A DNA stretch of 64,000 nucleotides from Methylobacterium sp. WL1 (lineage in GTDB: Bacteria > Pseudomonadota > Alphaproteobacteria > Rhizobiales > Beijerinckiaceae). The position numbers and the translations under genes are program-made. Below the pieces are notes generated by a model. That model was not told the origin of the DNA and ran no database searches. It saw nothing but the letters and a program-made list of their open reading frames with translations. Position 1 is the first letter of the stretch, and each line of letters opens with the position of its first letter. This document shows, one piece after another, positions 46,336-56,048 of this stretch. Location of the stretch: NCBI RefSeq assembly GCF_008000895.1, contig NZ_CP042823.1, forward strand, positions 3,885,001-3,949,000, written 5' to 3'.

Positions 46336-48486
46336 TCAAGCCGTCCCGATCATCTCGCGGATGCGGGCGCCCAGAACCTCGACTCCGAACGGCTTGGTGA
46401 TCACCTGCATGCCGGGGGCGAGCGGGCCGTTGCCCAGCACGGCGTGCTCCGCGTAGCCGGTGATGAACAGCACCTTGAGGCCCGGACGCGTGACTCGGCC
46501 GGCCTCGGCCATCTGCCGCCCGTTCAGGCCGCCCGGCAGCCCGACATCGCTGACCAGAAGGTCGATGCGCACGTCGGATTGCAGCACCTTGAGGCCGGCG
46601 ACGCTGTCGGCCGCTTCGATCGCCGTGTAGCCGAGATCCTCCAGCACCTCGGTCACCAGCATGCGTACGGTCGGCTCGTCGTCGACCACCAGCACGGTCT
46701 CCCCCGGCGCCGCCCGGGCCGGCGCGCCGAATGCGGCGTGCGGGTCCTCCTCTTCCACGGCGCCCCGGTGGCGGGGCAGGTAGAGGCAGACATCGGTGCC
46801 GCGGCCGAGTTCGGAGGCGATCCGCACCTGGCCGCCCGATTGCTGGGCGAAGCCGTAGATCATCGACAGGCCGAGGCCGGTGCCCTGCCCGATCGGCTTG
46901 GTGGTGAAGAACGGCTCGAACACCTTGCCGACGATCTCGGGCGCCATGCCGATGCCGGTATCGGCGACGCGCAGCAGCAGGTACTGGCCCGGCGGCAGGT
47001 CGTGGCACCGGGCGGCGCGGGCGTCGAGCCGGGTGTTGGCGGTCTCGATGGTGATGCGGCCGCCCTCGGGCATCGCGTCCCGGGCGTTGATGCACAGGTT
47101 GAGCAGGGCGTTCTCGAGCTGCGGCGGGTCCACCAGGGCCGGCCACAGGTCCGGGTCGGCCGTCACCGCCACGGTCACGGCGGGGCCGACCGTGCGGCGG
47201 ATCATTTCCTCCAGGCCGGCCACCAGACGGTTCACGTCGGTGGGCTTCGGGTCGAGGGTCTGCCGGCGCGAGAAGGCGAGGAGGCGGTGCGTCAGGGCGG
47301 CGGCGCGCTTGGACGCGCCCTGGGCGGCGCTGATGTAGCGGTCCACATCCATGAGGCGCCCTTGGGCCAGCCGGGTCTGGATCAGCTCCAGCGAGCCGGA
47401 GATGCCGGCGAGCAGGTTGTTGAAGTCGTGGGCCAGAAAGCCGGTGAGCTGGCCGACCGCCTCCATCTTCTGCGATTGCCGCAGGGCCTCCTCGGCGGCA
47501 GCCAGCGCGTCGGCCCGCTCGCGCTCAGCGGTGAAGTCGCGCCCGACCGCGTTGATCACCCCGTCGCCAGGCCGGGCCGCCCAGGTGATCCAGCGGTAGC
47601 TGCCGTCCCGGTGGCGGTAGCGGTTGTCGAAGCGGGCCTGGCTGCGCCCCGCGGCCAGTTGCTCCCCGCCCGCGGCGGTGCGGCCCAGGTCGTCCGGGTG
47701 GACGAAGCCGATCAGGTTGGTGCCGACGAGTTCGTCGGCCCGCCAGCCCAGCACCTCCGTCCAGGCCGGGTTCACCGCGGTGATCGTCCCGTCGAACAGG
47801 CACCGCAGCATCATGTCGGAGGAGAGGGTCCACAGGGCGTTGCGGTCGGCGGTGCGCTCCTCGACCTGCAGGGCCAGGGAGGCATTGAGGTCGCGCAGCT
47901 CTGCGAGCGCCGTCTCCAGCCGGCCCCGGCTCTCCGTGAGGGCGAGGTCGGCCAACACCCGGCCGGTGGTCTCGTTGGTGAGGATGAACAGGCCCGCGAC
48001 CGCGCCGTCCGCGTCGAGCACCCGCGAATACGAGAAGGTCCACCAGGTGTCCTGCGCGCCTCGGTCGGTGTCGAGCCGCCACGGCAGGTCGATGAACCGC
48101 TCGGGCCGGCCCTCCATGGCCGCATCGATGATCGGCTTGGCCTGCGCCCAGCCATCGGCCCAGACCTCCTCGAACCGCGCGCCCATCGCCCAGGGCAGCC
48201 GCGGCCCGAGCAAGGGGACATACGTGTCGTTGAAGAAGAAATGCAGATCTGGCCCCCAGGCCAGGATCATCGATTCCGGCGAGTTGAGCACCCGCGACAG
48301 GGCCGCCCGGAGCTCCGCCGGCCACGTCGTGGGCGGGCCGAGGGGGTGGCCGGACCAGTCCCGCGCACGAATCATCCGCGCGGCCTCGCCGCCGCCGGAG
48401 AGGAAGGCCAGGGGGTCGGTCACGGGATGATGGTCATCTGCATCATGGGTGTTGCCGCGTATGACCGTCTTCGACCGTGCTTCCAA
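46336..48486 (-). CDS. PAS-containing hybrid sensor histidine kinase
   Basis: Soluble, ~716 aa (or 695 from GTG 48423, which suits the family start MTDPLAFL better). Order: N-terminal PAS-like domain (~60-180), coiled coil, second PAS/PAC (ITAVNPAWTEVLGWRADELV, RYRHRDGSYRWI), HisKA with His353 in FLAHDFNNLLAGI, HATPase (NLCINARDAMP; GTGLGLSMIYG), receiver domain (LLVSDVGLPGGLNG). HDFNNLL places it in the HWE-independent NtrB-like group common in Methylobacterium. Signal unknown. Confidence 0.9.
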   Translation of the reverse strand: MEARSKTVIRGNTHDADDHHPVTDPLAFLSGGGEAARMIRARDWSGHPLGPPTTWPAELRAALSRVLNSPESMILAWGPDLHFFFNDTYVPLLGPRLPWAMGARFEEVWADGWAQAKPIIDAAMEGRPERFIDLPWRLDTDRGAQDTWWTFSYSRVLDADGAVAGLFILTNETTGRVLADLALTESRGRLETALAELRDLNASLALQVEERTADRNALWTLSSDMMLRCLFDGTITAVNPAWTEVLGWRADELVGTNLIGFVHPDDLGRTAAGGEQLAAGRSQARFDNRYRHRDGSYRWITWAARPGDGVINAVGRDFTAERERADALAAAEEALRQSQKMEAVGQLTGFLAHDFNNLLAGISGSLELIQTRLAQGRLMDVDRYISAAQGASKRAAALTHRLLAFSRRQTLDPKPTDVNRLVAGLEEMIRRTVGPAVTVAVTADPDLWPALVDPPQLENALLNLCINARDAMPEGGRITIETANTRLDARAARCHDLPPGQYLLLRVADTGIGMAPEIVGKVFEPFFTTKPIGQGTGLGLSMIYGFAQQSGGQVRIASELGRGTDVCLYLPRHRGAVEEEDPHAAFGAPARAAPGETVLVVDDEPTVRMLVTEVLEDLGYTAIEAADSVAGLKVLQSDVRIDLLVSDVGLPGGLNGRQMAEAGRVTRPGLKVLFITGYAEHAVLGNGPLAPGMQVITKPFGVEVLGARIREMIGTA

Positions 48487-48518
48487 GGCGTCTGGACTTG
48501 CATTGAAGATCGCCCGTC

Positions 48519-49043
48519 ATGACCCACGTTCAGCGCTTCCGTCTGACCGAAGATAATGCTGCGGCCCACGCAGCCGCGGACCAGTTGTTCGCGGTGGTCC
48601 GGCGCGCACTCGAGATCGTCCTGCCTCTCGAGACGGAGATCCTGCACGTCGGCGCCACTGCCATACCGGGCTGCTTGACCAAAGGAGATCTCGATATCGT
48701 GGTGCGTGTCGAGCGGCAGGCCTTCGCCATCGCTGAACATTGCCTCGCGGCACGCTTCACACGCAACGGCGGGTCGGTCCGCACCGATGACTTCGCGGCG
48801 TTCCAGGATGACGGCTGGACGCCGCACCTTGGGATCCAACTCACACTCAAAGGCGGCCCCTTCGATGTATTCCACCGTTTCGCTGCGGCCCTGCGCGCCG
48901 ATCCCGAACTGGTAGCCCGCTACAATACTCTGAAGCGCGCCCACCACGATCACCCGATGACGGTCTATCGCGCCGCCAAAGACGCGTTCATCGGCGACGT
49001 CCTGCAATCCTGCCCGCCGTCTTCGTCGCGCGACGACGGTTAG
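48519..49043 (+). CDS. GrpB family (UPF0157) nucleotidyltransferase-like protein
   Basis: 174 aa with the GrpB signature ILHVGATAIPGCLTKGDLDIVV, a minimal nucleotidyltransferase core (G-S/A ... DxD-like DLDIV). Members are related to Pol beta-type transferases and some confer nucleotide or CoA-related modification; function here unknown. Followed directly by the second copy of the GGATACCGGTTCG repeat. Confidence 0.85.
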   Translation: MTHVQRFRLTEDNAAAHAAADQLFAVVRRALEIVLPLETEILHVGATAIPGCLTKGDLDIVVRVERQAFAIAEHCLAARFTRNGGSVRTDDFAAFQDDGWTPHLGIQLTLKGGPFDVFHRFAAALRADPELVARYNTLKRAHHDHPMTVYRAAKDAFIGDVLQSCPPSSSRDDG

Positions 49044-49054
49044 AGCGCTCCCCG

Positions 49055-49099
49055 CCGAATTGGATACCGGTTCGCCGAAAGCGAGGGCGCCGAATCGAG
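49055..49099. repeat. Intergenic repeat, copy 2 (GGATACCGGTTCG core)
   Basis: Partner of 11112-11156. Lies 12 bp after the GrpB stop and ends 42 bp before the polA stop, between convergent genes. No obvious hairpin of its own. Confidence 0.5.
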
Positions 49100-49140
49100 G
49101 ACCGAGAGCCGGTCCCGGGGACGGCGCAGGCCAGACGACC

Positions 49141-52100
49141 TCAATGCGCCTCCTGCCAGTTCCCCGCCGCGTTGGCCTCCACCACCAGCGGCACCCGGAG
49201 CGTCAGGGCCGGCGCCGGCGCCTCCTCCATCACGCCGCGGATGATCGGGATCGCCCGCTCGACCTCGTCCTCGGCGGCCTCGAAGACCAGCTCGTCGTGC
49301 ACCTGCAGCAGCATGCTGACCTTGAGCTTCTGCGCGGCGAGGGCCGTCTCCATCCGGGTCATGGCGCGCCGGATGATGTCGGCGGCCGAGCCCTGGATCG
49401 GGGCGTTGATCGCCTGGCGCTCGACGCTGGCGCGCTCGGACGGGTTGTTGGAGCGGATCTGCGGGTAGTGGCAGACCCGGCCGAACAGCGTCGTGACGTA
49501 GCCCTTGTCCCGGCAGATCTTCTTCGTGCTGTCGATGTAGTCTCGGATACCCGGGAACTGCTCGAAATACTGTTTGATGAACGCCGACGCCTCCTCCCGG
49601 CCGATGCCGAGGCGATCCGCCAGCCCGAAGGCCGAGATGCCGTAGATGATGCCGAAGTTGATGGTCTTGGCCCGGCGCCGCAGGTCGGGGGTCATGTCCT
49701 TGAGCGACACGCCGAACATCGCCGAGGCGGTCGCCGCGTGGATGTCGATGCCGTCCGCGAACGCTTTGCGTAGCTCCGGGATGTCGGCCATGTGGCCCAG
49801 GAGCCGCAGCTCGATCTGCGAGTAATCCGCCGAGATCAGCCGGTTGCCAGGCGCCGCCACGAAGGCCCGGCGGATGCGCCGGCCCTCCTCGGTGCGGATC
49901 GGGATGTTCTGCAGGTTCGGCTCGGACGAGGACAGGCGGCCCGTGGTGGTGGCGGCCAGCGAGAACGAGGTATGGACCCGCGCCGTCTCCCGGTCGGCAT
50001 GGGTCTGGAGCGAATCCGTGTAGGTGGATTTCAGCTTCGACAGCTGGCGCCACTCCAGGATCTTTTTCGGAAGCTCGTGCCCGGCCTGGGCCAGTTCTTC
50101 GAGCAGGGTCGCGGGTGTCGCCCACTGGCCGGAGGGCGTCTTCTTCGCCCCCGGCAGGCCCATCTTGCCAAACAGGATGTCGCCGATCTGCTTGGGCGAG
50201 CCGACGGAAAACTTTTCGCCGGCATCCTCCTGGATCTCCTCCTCCAGGCGGACCAGGATCTGCGAGAAGTCGCCGGACAGCCGGCTCAGCATCTCGCGGT
50301 CGACCCGGATGCCGCGCTGCTCCATGCGGGCGATCACCGGCAGGAGCGGCCGTTCCAGGGTCTCGTAGACCGCCACCCGCCGCTCGGCGACGAGGCGCGG
50401 CTTCATCATCCGCCACAGGCGGAGCGTGACGTCGGCATCCTCGGCCGCGTAGGCGGTGGCCTTGTCGATCGCCACCCGGTCGAAGCTGACCTTGTTCCGC
50501 CCCGTGCCGGCCACGTCGGAGAACGTGATCGGCTGGTGGCCGAGATGGCGGCGGGCCAACTCGTCCATGCCGTGCCCGCCCTTGCCGGCGTCGAGCACGT
50601 AGGAGATCAGCATCGTATCGTCGAACGGCGCGATCTCGATGCCGTAGCGGGCCAGCACGACCCAATCGTATTTGAGGTTCTGACCGACCTTCAGCACCCC
50701 GGGATTCTCGAGGAGCGGCTTCAGCCGGGCGATGGCCGCGTCGAGGGGGATCTGGCCGGGCACCGGCTCGGCCACGTCTGAGGCCGCCGCGCCCTCGCCG
50801 AACAGGTCGGTGGAATCGGCCTGCACCTTCGCGGCCTGGATATGGGCCAGTGGGATGTAGCAGGCCCGCCCGGTGGCGGTGGCCAGGGAGACGCCGACGA
50901 GCCCGGCCTTGTGCGCGTCGAGCGCGTCGGTCTCAGTATCGACCGCGACCACCCCGGCCTCCTCGGCCTCGGCGATCCAGGCATCGAGCTGCTCCAGGGA
51001 CGCGACGGTCTCGTAGGCGGCGGTGTCGAACGGCGCTACGGCCTCCGCGGCGCGGGCGGCAACGACGTTGCCCGGCGTCGCCTCGATCGGCGCCCGGGGC
51101 TTGGCCGGCGCGTCCGGCAGGTCGAGATCCGCGAACGGGTCCACCTCGCCGCCCCCCCGGTGGGGGCGGCGCGCCCGGCGGTTGCTCGGCACCGGCCGCC
51201 GCGGTTTCGGGATCGGGCGGCACGGAATCGCCGAAGAACGGCACCGCGTCGCCGCCGCCGCTGGCGTTGCCGTAGCCGTGGGGCCTCGCCCCGGGCAGCA
51301 GCGCCGGATCGGGCTTTACCGCCTCGGGGTCGACATGCAGCATCTGGGCGATGCGGCGGGTCAGGGTGTTGAACTCCATCGCCTTGAGGAAGCCGACCAG
51401 CTTCTCGGGATCGGGCTTGGGCACCGTGAGGTCGTCCAGCGGCACCGGGACGGCGACGTCCTCCATCAGCGCCACCAGCTTGCGCGACAGCTTGGCCTGC
51501 TCGACGTTGGCCAGCAGGGTCTCGCGGCGCTTGGGCTGCTTGATCTCGCCGGCCCGCTCCAGCAGCGCCTCGAGGCTGCCGAACTCCTTGATCAGCGCCG
51601 CCGCGGTCTTCAGGCCGATGCCGGGCACGCCGGGGACGTTGTCGGAGGTGTCGCCGATCAGCGCCAGCGCGTCGCCGATCTGGTTGGGCTGCAGCCCCTC
51701 CCACTTGGCGATGATCGCCTCGACGTCGAGGTTGCGCTCGGGCCGATAGCCGGCCTTGCCCTTCGAGCCCGATTCGAAGTCGTAGAACCGGACCAGCGGC
51801 CCGACGAGCTGCATCAAGTCCTTGTCGGACGAGACGATGATGACGCCCGCGCCCCGGGCCTCCGCCTGCCGCGTATAGGTGGCGATCAGGTCGTCCGCCT
51901 CGTAGCGCACCAGCTCCACCGCGTGCAGGCCGAAGGCCCGCACCGCGTCACGCATCAGCGGCATCTGGCGCTTGAGGTCGTCCGGCGCGTCCGGGCGATG
52001 GCCCTTGTAATCCGGGAACATCTCCTTGCGGAACGAGCCCTCGGACTTGTCGAAGATGATGCCGAGATGGGTCGGCATGATGCCGGCGGCGCCTTCCTGC

Positions 52101-52297
52101 AGGAACTGGGCGATCTTCGTGCAGAACAGCCGCACGGCGCCGGTGGGCAGCCCGTCCGAGGGACGCGAATTGTACTTCTGGTCCTGGTTGATCGACTGGA
52201 AATAGGCCCGGAAGATGAACGACGAGCCGTCGACCAGGATCACCTGATCGCCCGGGCCGACTTTCTTGGGACTTGCGGCGGCGGTCTCGACGGTCAT
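49141..52297 (-). pseudogene. polA: DNA polymerase I, interrupted by a single frameshift
   Basis: Repair and Okazaki-maturation polymerase. From ATG 52297: 5'-3' exonuclease domain (LVDGSSFIFRAYF, IIVSSDKDLMQLV, GDTSDNVPGVPGIGLKTA), then the frame changes at about 51152-51165; the second frame (to 49141) has the 3'-5' exonuclease domain (VAVDTETDALDAH, VGQNLKYDWVVL) and the polymerase domain (ISADYSQIELRLLGH, RRRAKTINFGIIYG, VHDELVFEA). The shift sits at a 7-G run (minus strand); six Gs would join both halves into one ~1050-aa protein. All catalytic motifs are intact, so an assembly or sequencing indel is the simplest explanation. Confidence 0.85.
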
Positions 52298-52401
52298 GGG
52301 CGCTCGACTGTCATGGGCGAAGGCGTCTGGGGCGAAGGCGTCTCGGGGCGATCAGGGCGCGTGCGATCCAGCTCGGCACGGCAGGCCGCCATCGGAAAGG
52401 G

Positions 52402-52596
52402 TCATTCGTCGTGGACGGTGAGCCAGACGATGTCCAGAGTCAGGCTGTCGTAGCCGTGGTGATCGACGCTGCCAGCTCCCGCGATCAGTCGCCACGGCAC
52501 CTCGGGATACCGGGCCCTCGCGGCAGCGCTCAGGCGTCGGCTCCCTCCAGTCACCCCGTCCAAACGCGAGTGCCGGGGATCAGCCGCGATGGCCAA
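52402..52596 (-). pseudogene. HepT-like (DUF86) toxin C-terminal fragment
   Basis: Residues ~20-64 of this short frame (ARYPEVPWRLIAGAG, then HHGYDSLTLDIVWLTV) match the C-terminal half of DUF86/HepT ribonucleases, which pair with MntA nucleotidyltransferase antitoxins. The N-terminal helices are missing and the usual RNxxxH-Y catalytic region is altered (GSVDHHGYD). No MntA gene is adjacent. Looks like the eroded end of a toxin-antitoxin locus between polA and the UdgX gene. Confidence 0.5.
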
Positions 52597-54078
52597 TCAC
52601 GCCGCGAGTTCGCGGCCGATCTCCTCCACCCGGCGCAGGTCGTCCACGAACGCCGCGTAGGCGTCCGCTTTGGCCTCGTCGGGCAGGCGCAGCAGGTAAG
52701 ACGGGTGGACCGTGATAAAGCCCTGAAAGCGGTTGTCGAAGCGGTCGAACCGGAACGGGCCGCGCGCCCGGGTGATCGGCACCGCCTTCCCAGTGAGCGC
52801 CAGCACCGCGGTGGCGCCGAGCGCGACCACAAGCTTCGGGGCCACGAAGTCGAGTTCCCGGTCGAGCCACCAGCGGTAGTGGCTGACCTCGCCGGCCGTG
52901 GGCTTCTGGTGGATCCGGCGCTTGCCGCGCTCCTCGAACTTGAAGTGCTTGACCGCGTTCGTGAGGTAGCTCGCCCCCCGGTCGATCCCGGCCTCCGCCA
53001 TGGCCCGCGAGAGCAGTTGCCCGGCGGGACCGACGAAGGGGCGGCCCTGCCGGTCTTCCTGGTCGCCCGGCTGCTCGCCCACGAAGGCGATCGCCGCGCC
53101 GACCGGCCCCTCGCCGAGAACCGCCTGCGTGGCGCCCGGGACCAGCGGCTCGGTGCGCTTGATGATCGCGTTCAGTTCGTCGAGCGTCTTCGGGTCCTGG
53201 TCGGCCATGGCGGCGACGGCGCGGGCGGGTTCGCGGCGTGTGGGCAAGGTCGGCTCCCTCTCGATCATGGCTTCGGTCCGGCCCGCCGCCGCCCGGACGA
53301 GGGCGGGGATCGCTGCGGTCTCGGGCATGTTGCGCCAATACTTCTTGGGCATTTCCGCCCGCATGGCCTTCAGGTTGGTGCGCGCCGGGTTGAACGTGCT
53401 CTCGTAATAAGTCTGCCAGCCGGCCTCGAAGCCGTCGCCCTCGGGGAGCGCGGCCCGGTCCCCGGGCGGCCCGTAGGTCAGGGTGTCGGTATCCCAATGC
53501 GCCGACCCGTCCGGCGTTAGGATCGACCAGCGCATGCCGCGGAAACGCGCGACGAAGAACGGCGCGGCCGCCTCCAGGATGTGGTGATCGGGCTCGAACC
53601 ACGCCACGAAATGCTCCCCGCCCGAATCCTCGGCGCGGCGGAAGCGCAGGAACGCGTGCATCTTGTGCAGGTCGCGCCCGATCGCCTTCGCCATCCGGTG
53701 GAGGCGGTGGACCAGGGGGTCGCTACCGACCTCCATCAGGTGTCGCTCGCCCTGGCAGACCCGCCAGATCAGGGCGTAGAGCAGCCCGTAGCGCTCCGGA
53801 TCGCGGTGCGGGATCACCTGGGGGATCAGGCCGGCGACGGGTTTCGGCAGGGCGAGCGGACCGGCCGGAGCCTGGGTCGTCTCGGCGCCGAACAGGCCTG
53901 GGGAATCCGTCACCGACCACGTCACCGCCTCAGGCGGGAAGCCTTGCGCGACGAGCCTGCGGGCGGCATCGCGGAAACCTGTGAGATCGGCGCCCGGGCG
54001 CAGGAGGATGCTCTGCGGTGAATGCGCATCCCCTCCTCCCGCAGGAGGAGAAGAGTCGGACGCACCTCCGGCCTTCAT
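52597..54078 (-). CDS. UdgX family uracil-DNA binding protein fused to DUF4130 domain
   Basis: 493 aa, two domains. Residues ~20-250 are a DUF4130 domain (LLYALIWRVCQGERHLM, MHAFLRFRR, AWFEPDHHILE). Residues ~300-493 are a family 4/5-like uracil glycosylase (FVGEQPGDQEDRQGRPFVGPAG, then HPSYLLRL), carrying the UdgX hallmark loop KRRIHQKP. His390 in that loop corresponds to the residue that links covalently to uracil in UdgX. ATG 54078 overlaps the TGA of the radical SAM gene, so the two are translationally coupled. Confidence 0.9.
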   Translation of the reverse strand: MKAGGASDSSPPAGGGDAHSPQSILLRPGADLTGFRDAARRLVAQGFPPEAVTWSVTDSPGLFGAETTQAPAGPLALPKPVAGLIPQVIPHRDPERYGLLYALIWRVCQGERHLMEVGSDPLVHRLHRMAKAIGRDLHKMHAFLRFRRAEDSGGEHFVAWFEPDHHILEAAAPFFVARFRGMRWSILTPDGSAHWDTDTLTYGPPGDRAALPEGDGFEAGWQTYYESTFNPARTNLKAMRAEMPKKYWRNMPETAAIPALVRAAAGRTEAMIEREPTLPTRREPARAVAAMADQDPKTLDELNAIIKRTEPLVPGATQAVLGEGPVGAAIAFVGEQPGDQEDRQGRPFVGPAGQLLSRAMAEAGIDRGASYLTNAVKHFKFEERGKRRIHQKPTAGEVSHYRWWLDRELDFVAPKLVVALGATAVLALTGKAVPITRARGPFRFDRFDNRFQGFITVHPSYLLRLPDEAKADAYAAFVDDLRRVEEIGRELAA

Positions 54079-55289
54079 CAGAACAAGCTCAGCTGCCGGG
54101 CCGGTTCGACCAGCCGTTCGCGCAGGTCGGCTCGGTCGGTGAGCCCGACCGGGCGGTGGTCGGCCGCGATCAGGAACGGCCGGGCGCGCTTCAGCCCCGA
54201 TGTCAGGCGGGCGACGTCGTCGAGGCGCAGGGTCGCGTGGCGGCGCGCCGTCACGATCTTGTCCACGGCCTTCGCGCCGAGACCGGGAACGCGCAGCAGC
54301 CACTCCCGGTCGGCCTTGTTCACGTCCACGGGGAATTTCTCGCGGTGCTTGAGTGCCCAGGCCAGCTTGGGGTCGATGTCGAGGGCGAGCATGCCGCCCT
54401 CTGAGGCGTCGGCGACCTCGTCGGGGGTGAACTCGTAGTACCGCAGCAGCCAGTCGGCCTGGTACAGCCGGTGCTCGCGCTGGAGGGGCGGCGGCTTCGG
54501 CGGCAGGATCGCCGACCCGTCCGGGATCGGGCTGAACGCCGAGTAGTAGACCCGCTTCAGCCCGACGCTGCCGTAGAGATGCGCGCTCTTGCGGATCAGG
54601 GCCTCGTCGGTGGTGGCGTCCGCCCCGACGATCACTTGGGTCGAGTGCCCGGCCGGGGAGAAGCGCCGCTTCTCGGCCTTGGCCTCGACGATGCGCTCGC
54701 CGATCTGCGCCATCGCGTTCTGGATCGCGGCGCCGTCCTTCTCGGGAGCCAACCGCTGCAGGCTCGCTTCGGTCGGCAATTCCACGTTGATGGAGAGCCG
54801 GTCGGCGTAGAGGCCCGCCTCCTCGATCAGCCAGGGGCTCGCCTCAGGGATCGACTTGAGGTGGATGTAGCCGGCAAAGCCATGGTCGCGCCGGAGCGAC
54901 TTCGCCACCCGGGTCAGCAGCTCCATCGTGTGGTCGGGCGACTTGATGATGCCCGAGGACAGGAACAGGCCCTCGATGTAGTTGCGCCGATAGAAGTTCA
55001 GGGTGAGGTTCACGACCTCCTCCACGGTGAACTTCGCCCGCCGGACGTTCGAGGAGCGCCGGTTGATGCAATACGCGCAGTCGAACAGGCACCAGTTGGT
55101 CAGCAGGATCTTCAGCAGCGAAACGCAACGCCCGTCCGGCGTGTAGGCGTGGCAGATGCCGGCCCCGGTGGTGGAGCCGAGCCCGTCCTTGCCGGCCGCG
55201 CGCTTGGGCGCCGCCGAAGAGGCGCACGACGCATCGTACTTCGCAGCATCTGCCAGGATGCGCAGTTTCTTGGCCAGCGTTTCGTCCAT
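54078..55289 (-). CDS. Putative DNA modification/repair radical SAM protein
   Basis: 403 aa. Radical SAM core with the cluster motif Cys67-x3-Cys71-x2-Cys74 (NWCLFDCAYC), followed by the family's GLFLSSGIIKSPDHTMELL and SINVELPTEASLQRLAPEK. The C-terminal ~80 residues form a helix-hairpin-helix DNA-binding region (LLRVPGLGAKAVDKIVTARR). It is the family (related to spore photoproduct lyase) that travels with UdgX/DUF4130 fusions. ATG 55289 (MDETLAKK) is preferred over ATG 55310. Reaction not known; a role on damaged or modified DNA is inferred. Confidence 0.9.
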   Translation of the reverse strand: MDETLAKKLRILADAAKYDASCASSAAPKRAAGKDGLGSTTGAGICHAYTPDGRCVSLLKILLTNWCLFDCAYCINRRSSNVRRAKFTVEEVVNLTLNFYRRNYIEGLFLSSGIIKSPDHTMELLTRVAKSLRRDHGFAGYIHLKSIPEASPWLIEEAGLYADRLSINVELPTEASLQRLAPEKDGAAIQNAMAQIGERIVEAKAEKRRFSPAGHSTQVIVGADATTDEALIRKSAHLYGSVGLKRVYYSAFSPIPDGSAILPPKPPPLQREHRLYQADWLLRYYEFTPDEVADASEGGMLALDIDPKLAWALKHREKFPVDVNKADREWLLRVPGLGAKAVDKIVTARRHATLRLDDVARLTSGLKRARPFLIAADHRPVGLTDRADLRERLVEPARQLSLF

Positions 55290-55388
55290 CGAACAGACAA
55301 TGAACCACATGCCCCAAGAGGCAAGGCCGACCCGTCGCCGGCCCCCGTCCGCGATGCCGCACCCGACGGATGACCGAGGTGCGGCCCC

Positions 55389-56004
55389 TCAATCAGGCTC
55401 GTCCGGGTCGGCATCCACCACCCGGCGGGCAAGATCGTAGGAAAAACCCGCCCGGGCCAGGGCGCCGAGGTCGCGGTCGCGGTAGAGCGCCCTGGTGTCG
55501 GGCCGACGATGCACTCCGAGGCGCCGCCGCTTGGCGTAGGCGTGCGCCGCCCGAATCTCGATATCGGCGGCCTCCGCATCGGGGATCGCCTCGCGCTCGG
55601 CCTGCATCGCTGCCTCGACCACGTCGCGGGGCACCCCCTTGGCGGCGAGCTTCGCCGCCGCGCCCCGGCTGGACTGTGCCGCGCCGGCGCAGGGTGGCGA
55701 GCCGGGCGTCGGCGAAGCGGACGTCGTCGACAAGGCCGGCGGAGACCGCCCGCGCCACGGTGGCGTCGACCATCTCGGCGAAGGGGGCCGGATCCTCGCC
55801 GCGCAGCCGCGCACGCTTGTCGACCCGCCGCGCCAGGGTCCGGCGCAGCATCTCGGTCGAGGCGCTGTAGCGTTCGAGGTAGTAGAGCGCGACCCGCTGC
55901 AGCCAGGCGGCGCTGACCGGTCCGGGCGGCCGGCGCTCCGCGTTGCGGTCTTTTCCCGCAGGGCGTCCGCGTGGCCCGGTCTCTGCAACGTTTGGTGGTT
56001 TCAC
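55389..56004 (-). pseudogene. recX: Regulatory protein RecX, frameshifted
   Basis: RecX binds RecA filaments and inhibits them. The first part (ATG 56004: AWLQRVALYYLERYSASTEM, FADARLATLRRRG) is in one frame, the remainder (SRGAAAKLAAKGVPRDVVEA, then GALARAGFSYDLARRVVDAD) in another, with the switch near 55675-55685. Deleting one base restores a ~200-aa RecX. Probable indel, since both halves keep family sequence. Confidence 0.8.
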
Positions 56005-56048
56005 CGGTTCTTCACGATCTCGACAGGTTTGCGTTCCATGACTTGGGG

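Noticed and set aside
46444..48522. 692-codon plus-strand frame opposite the hybrid kinase
   Set aside because: Antisense shadow of a kinase with all catalytic motifs.
52315..52343. Two direct copies of GGGCGAAGGCGTCT before polA
   Set aside because: Only two short units; no sign of function or array.
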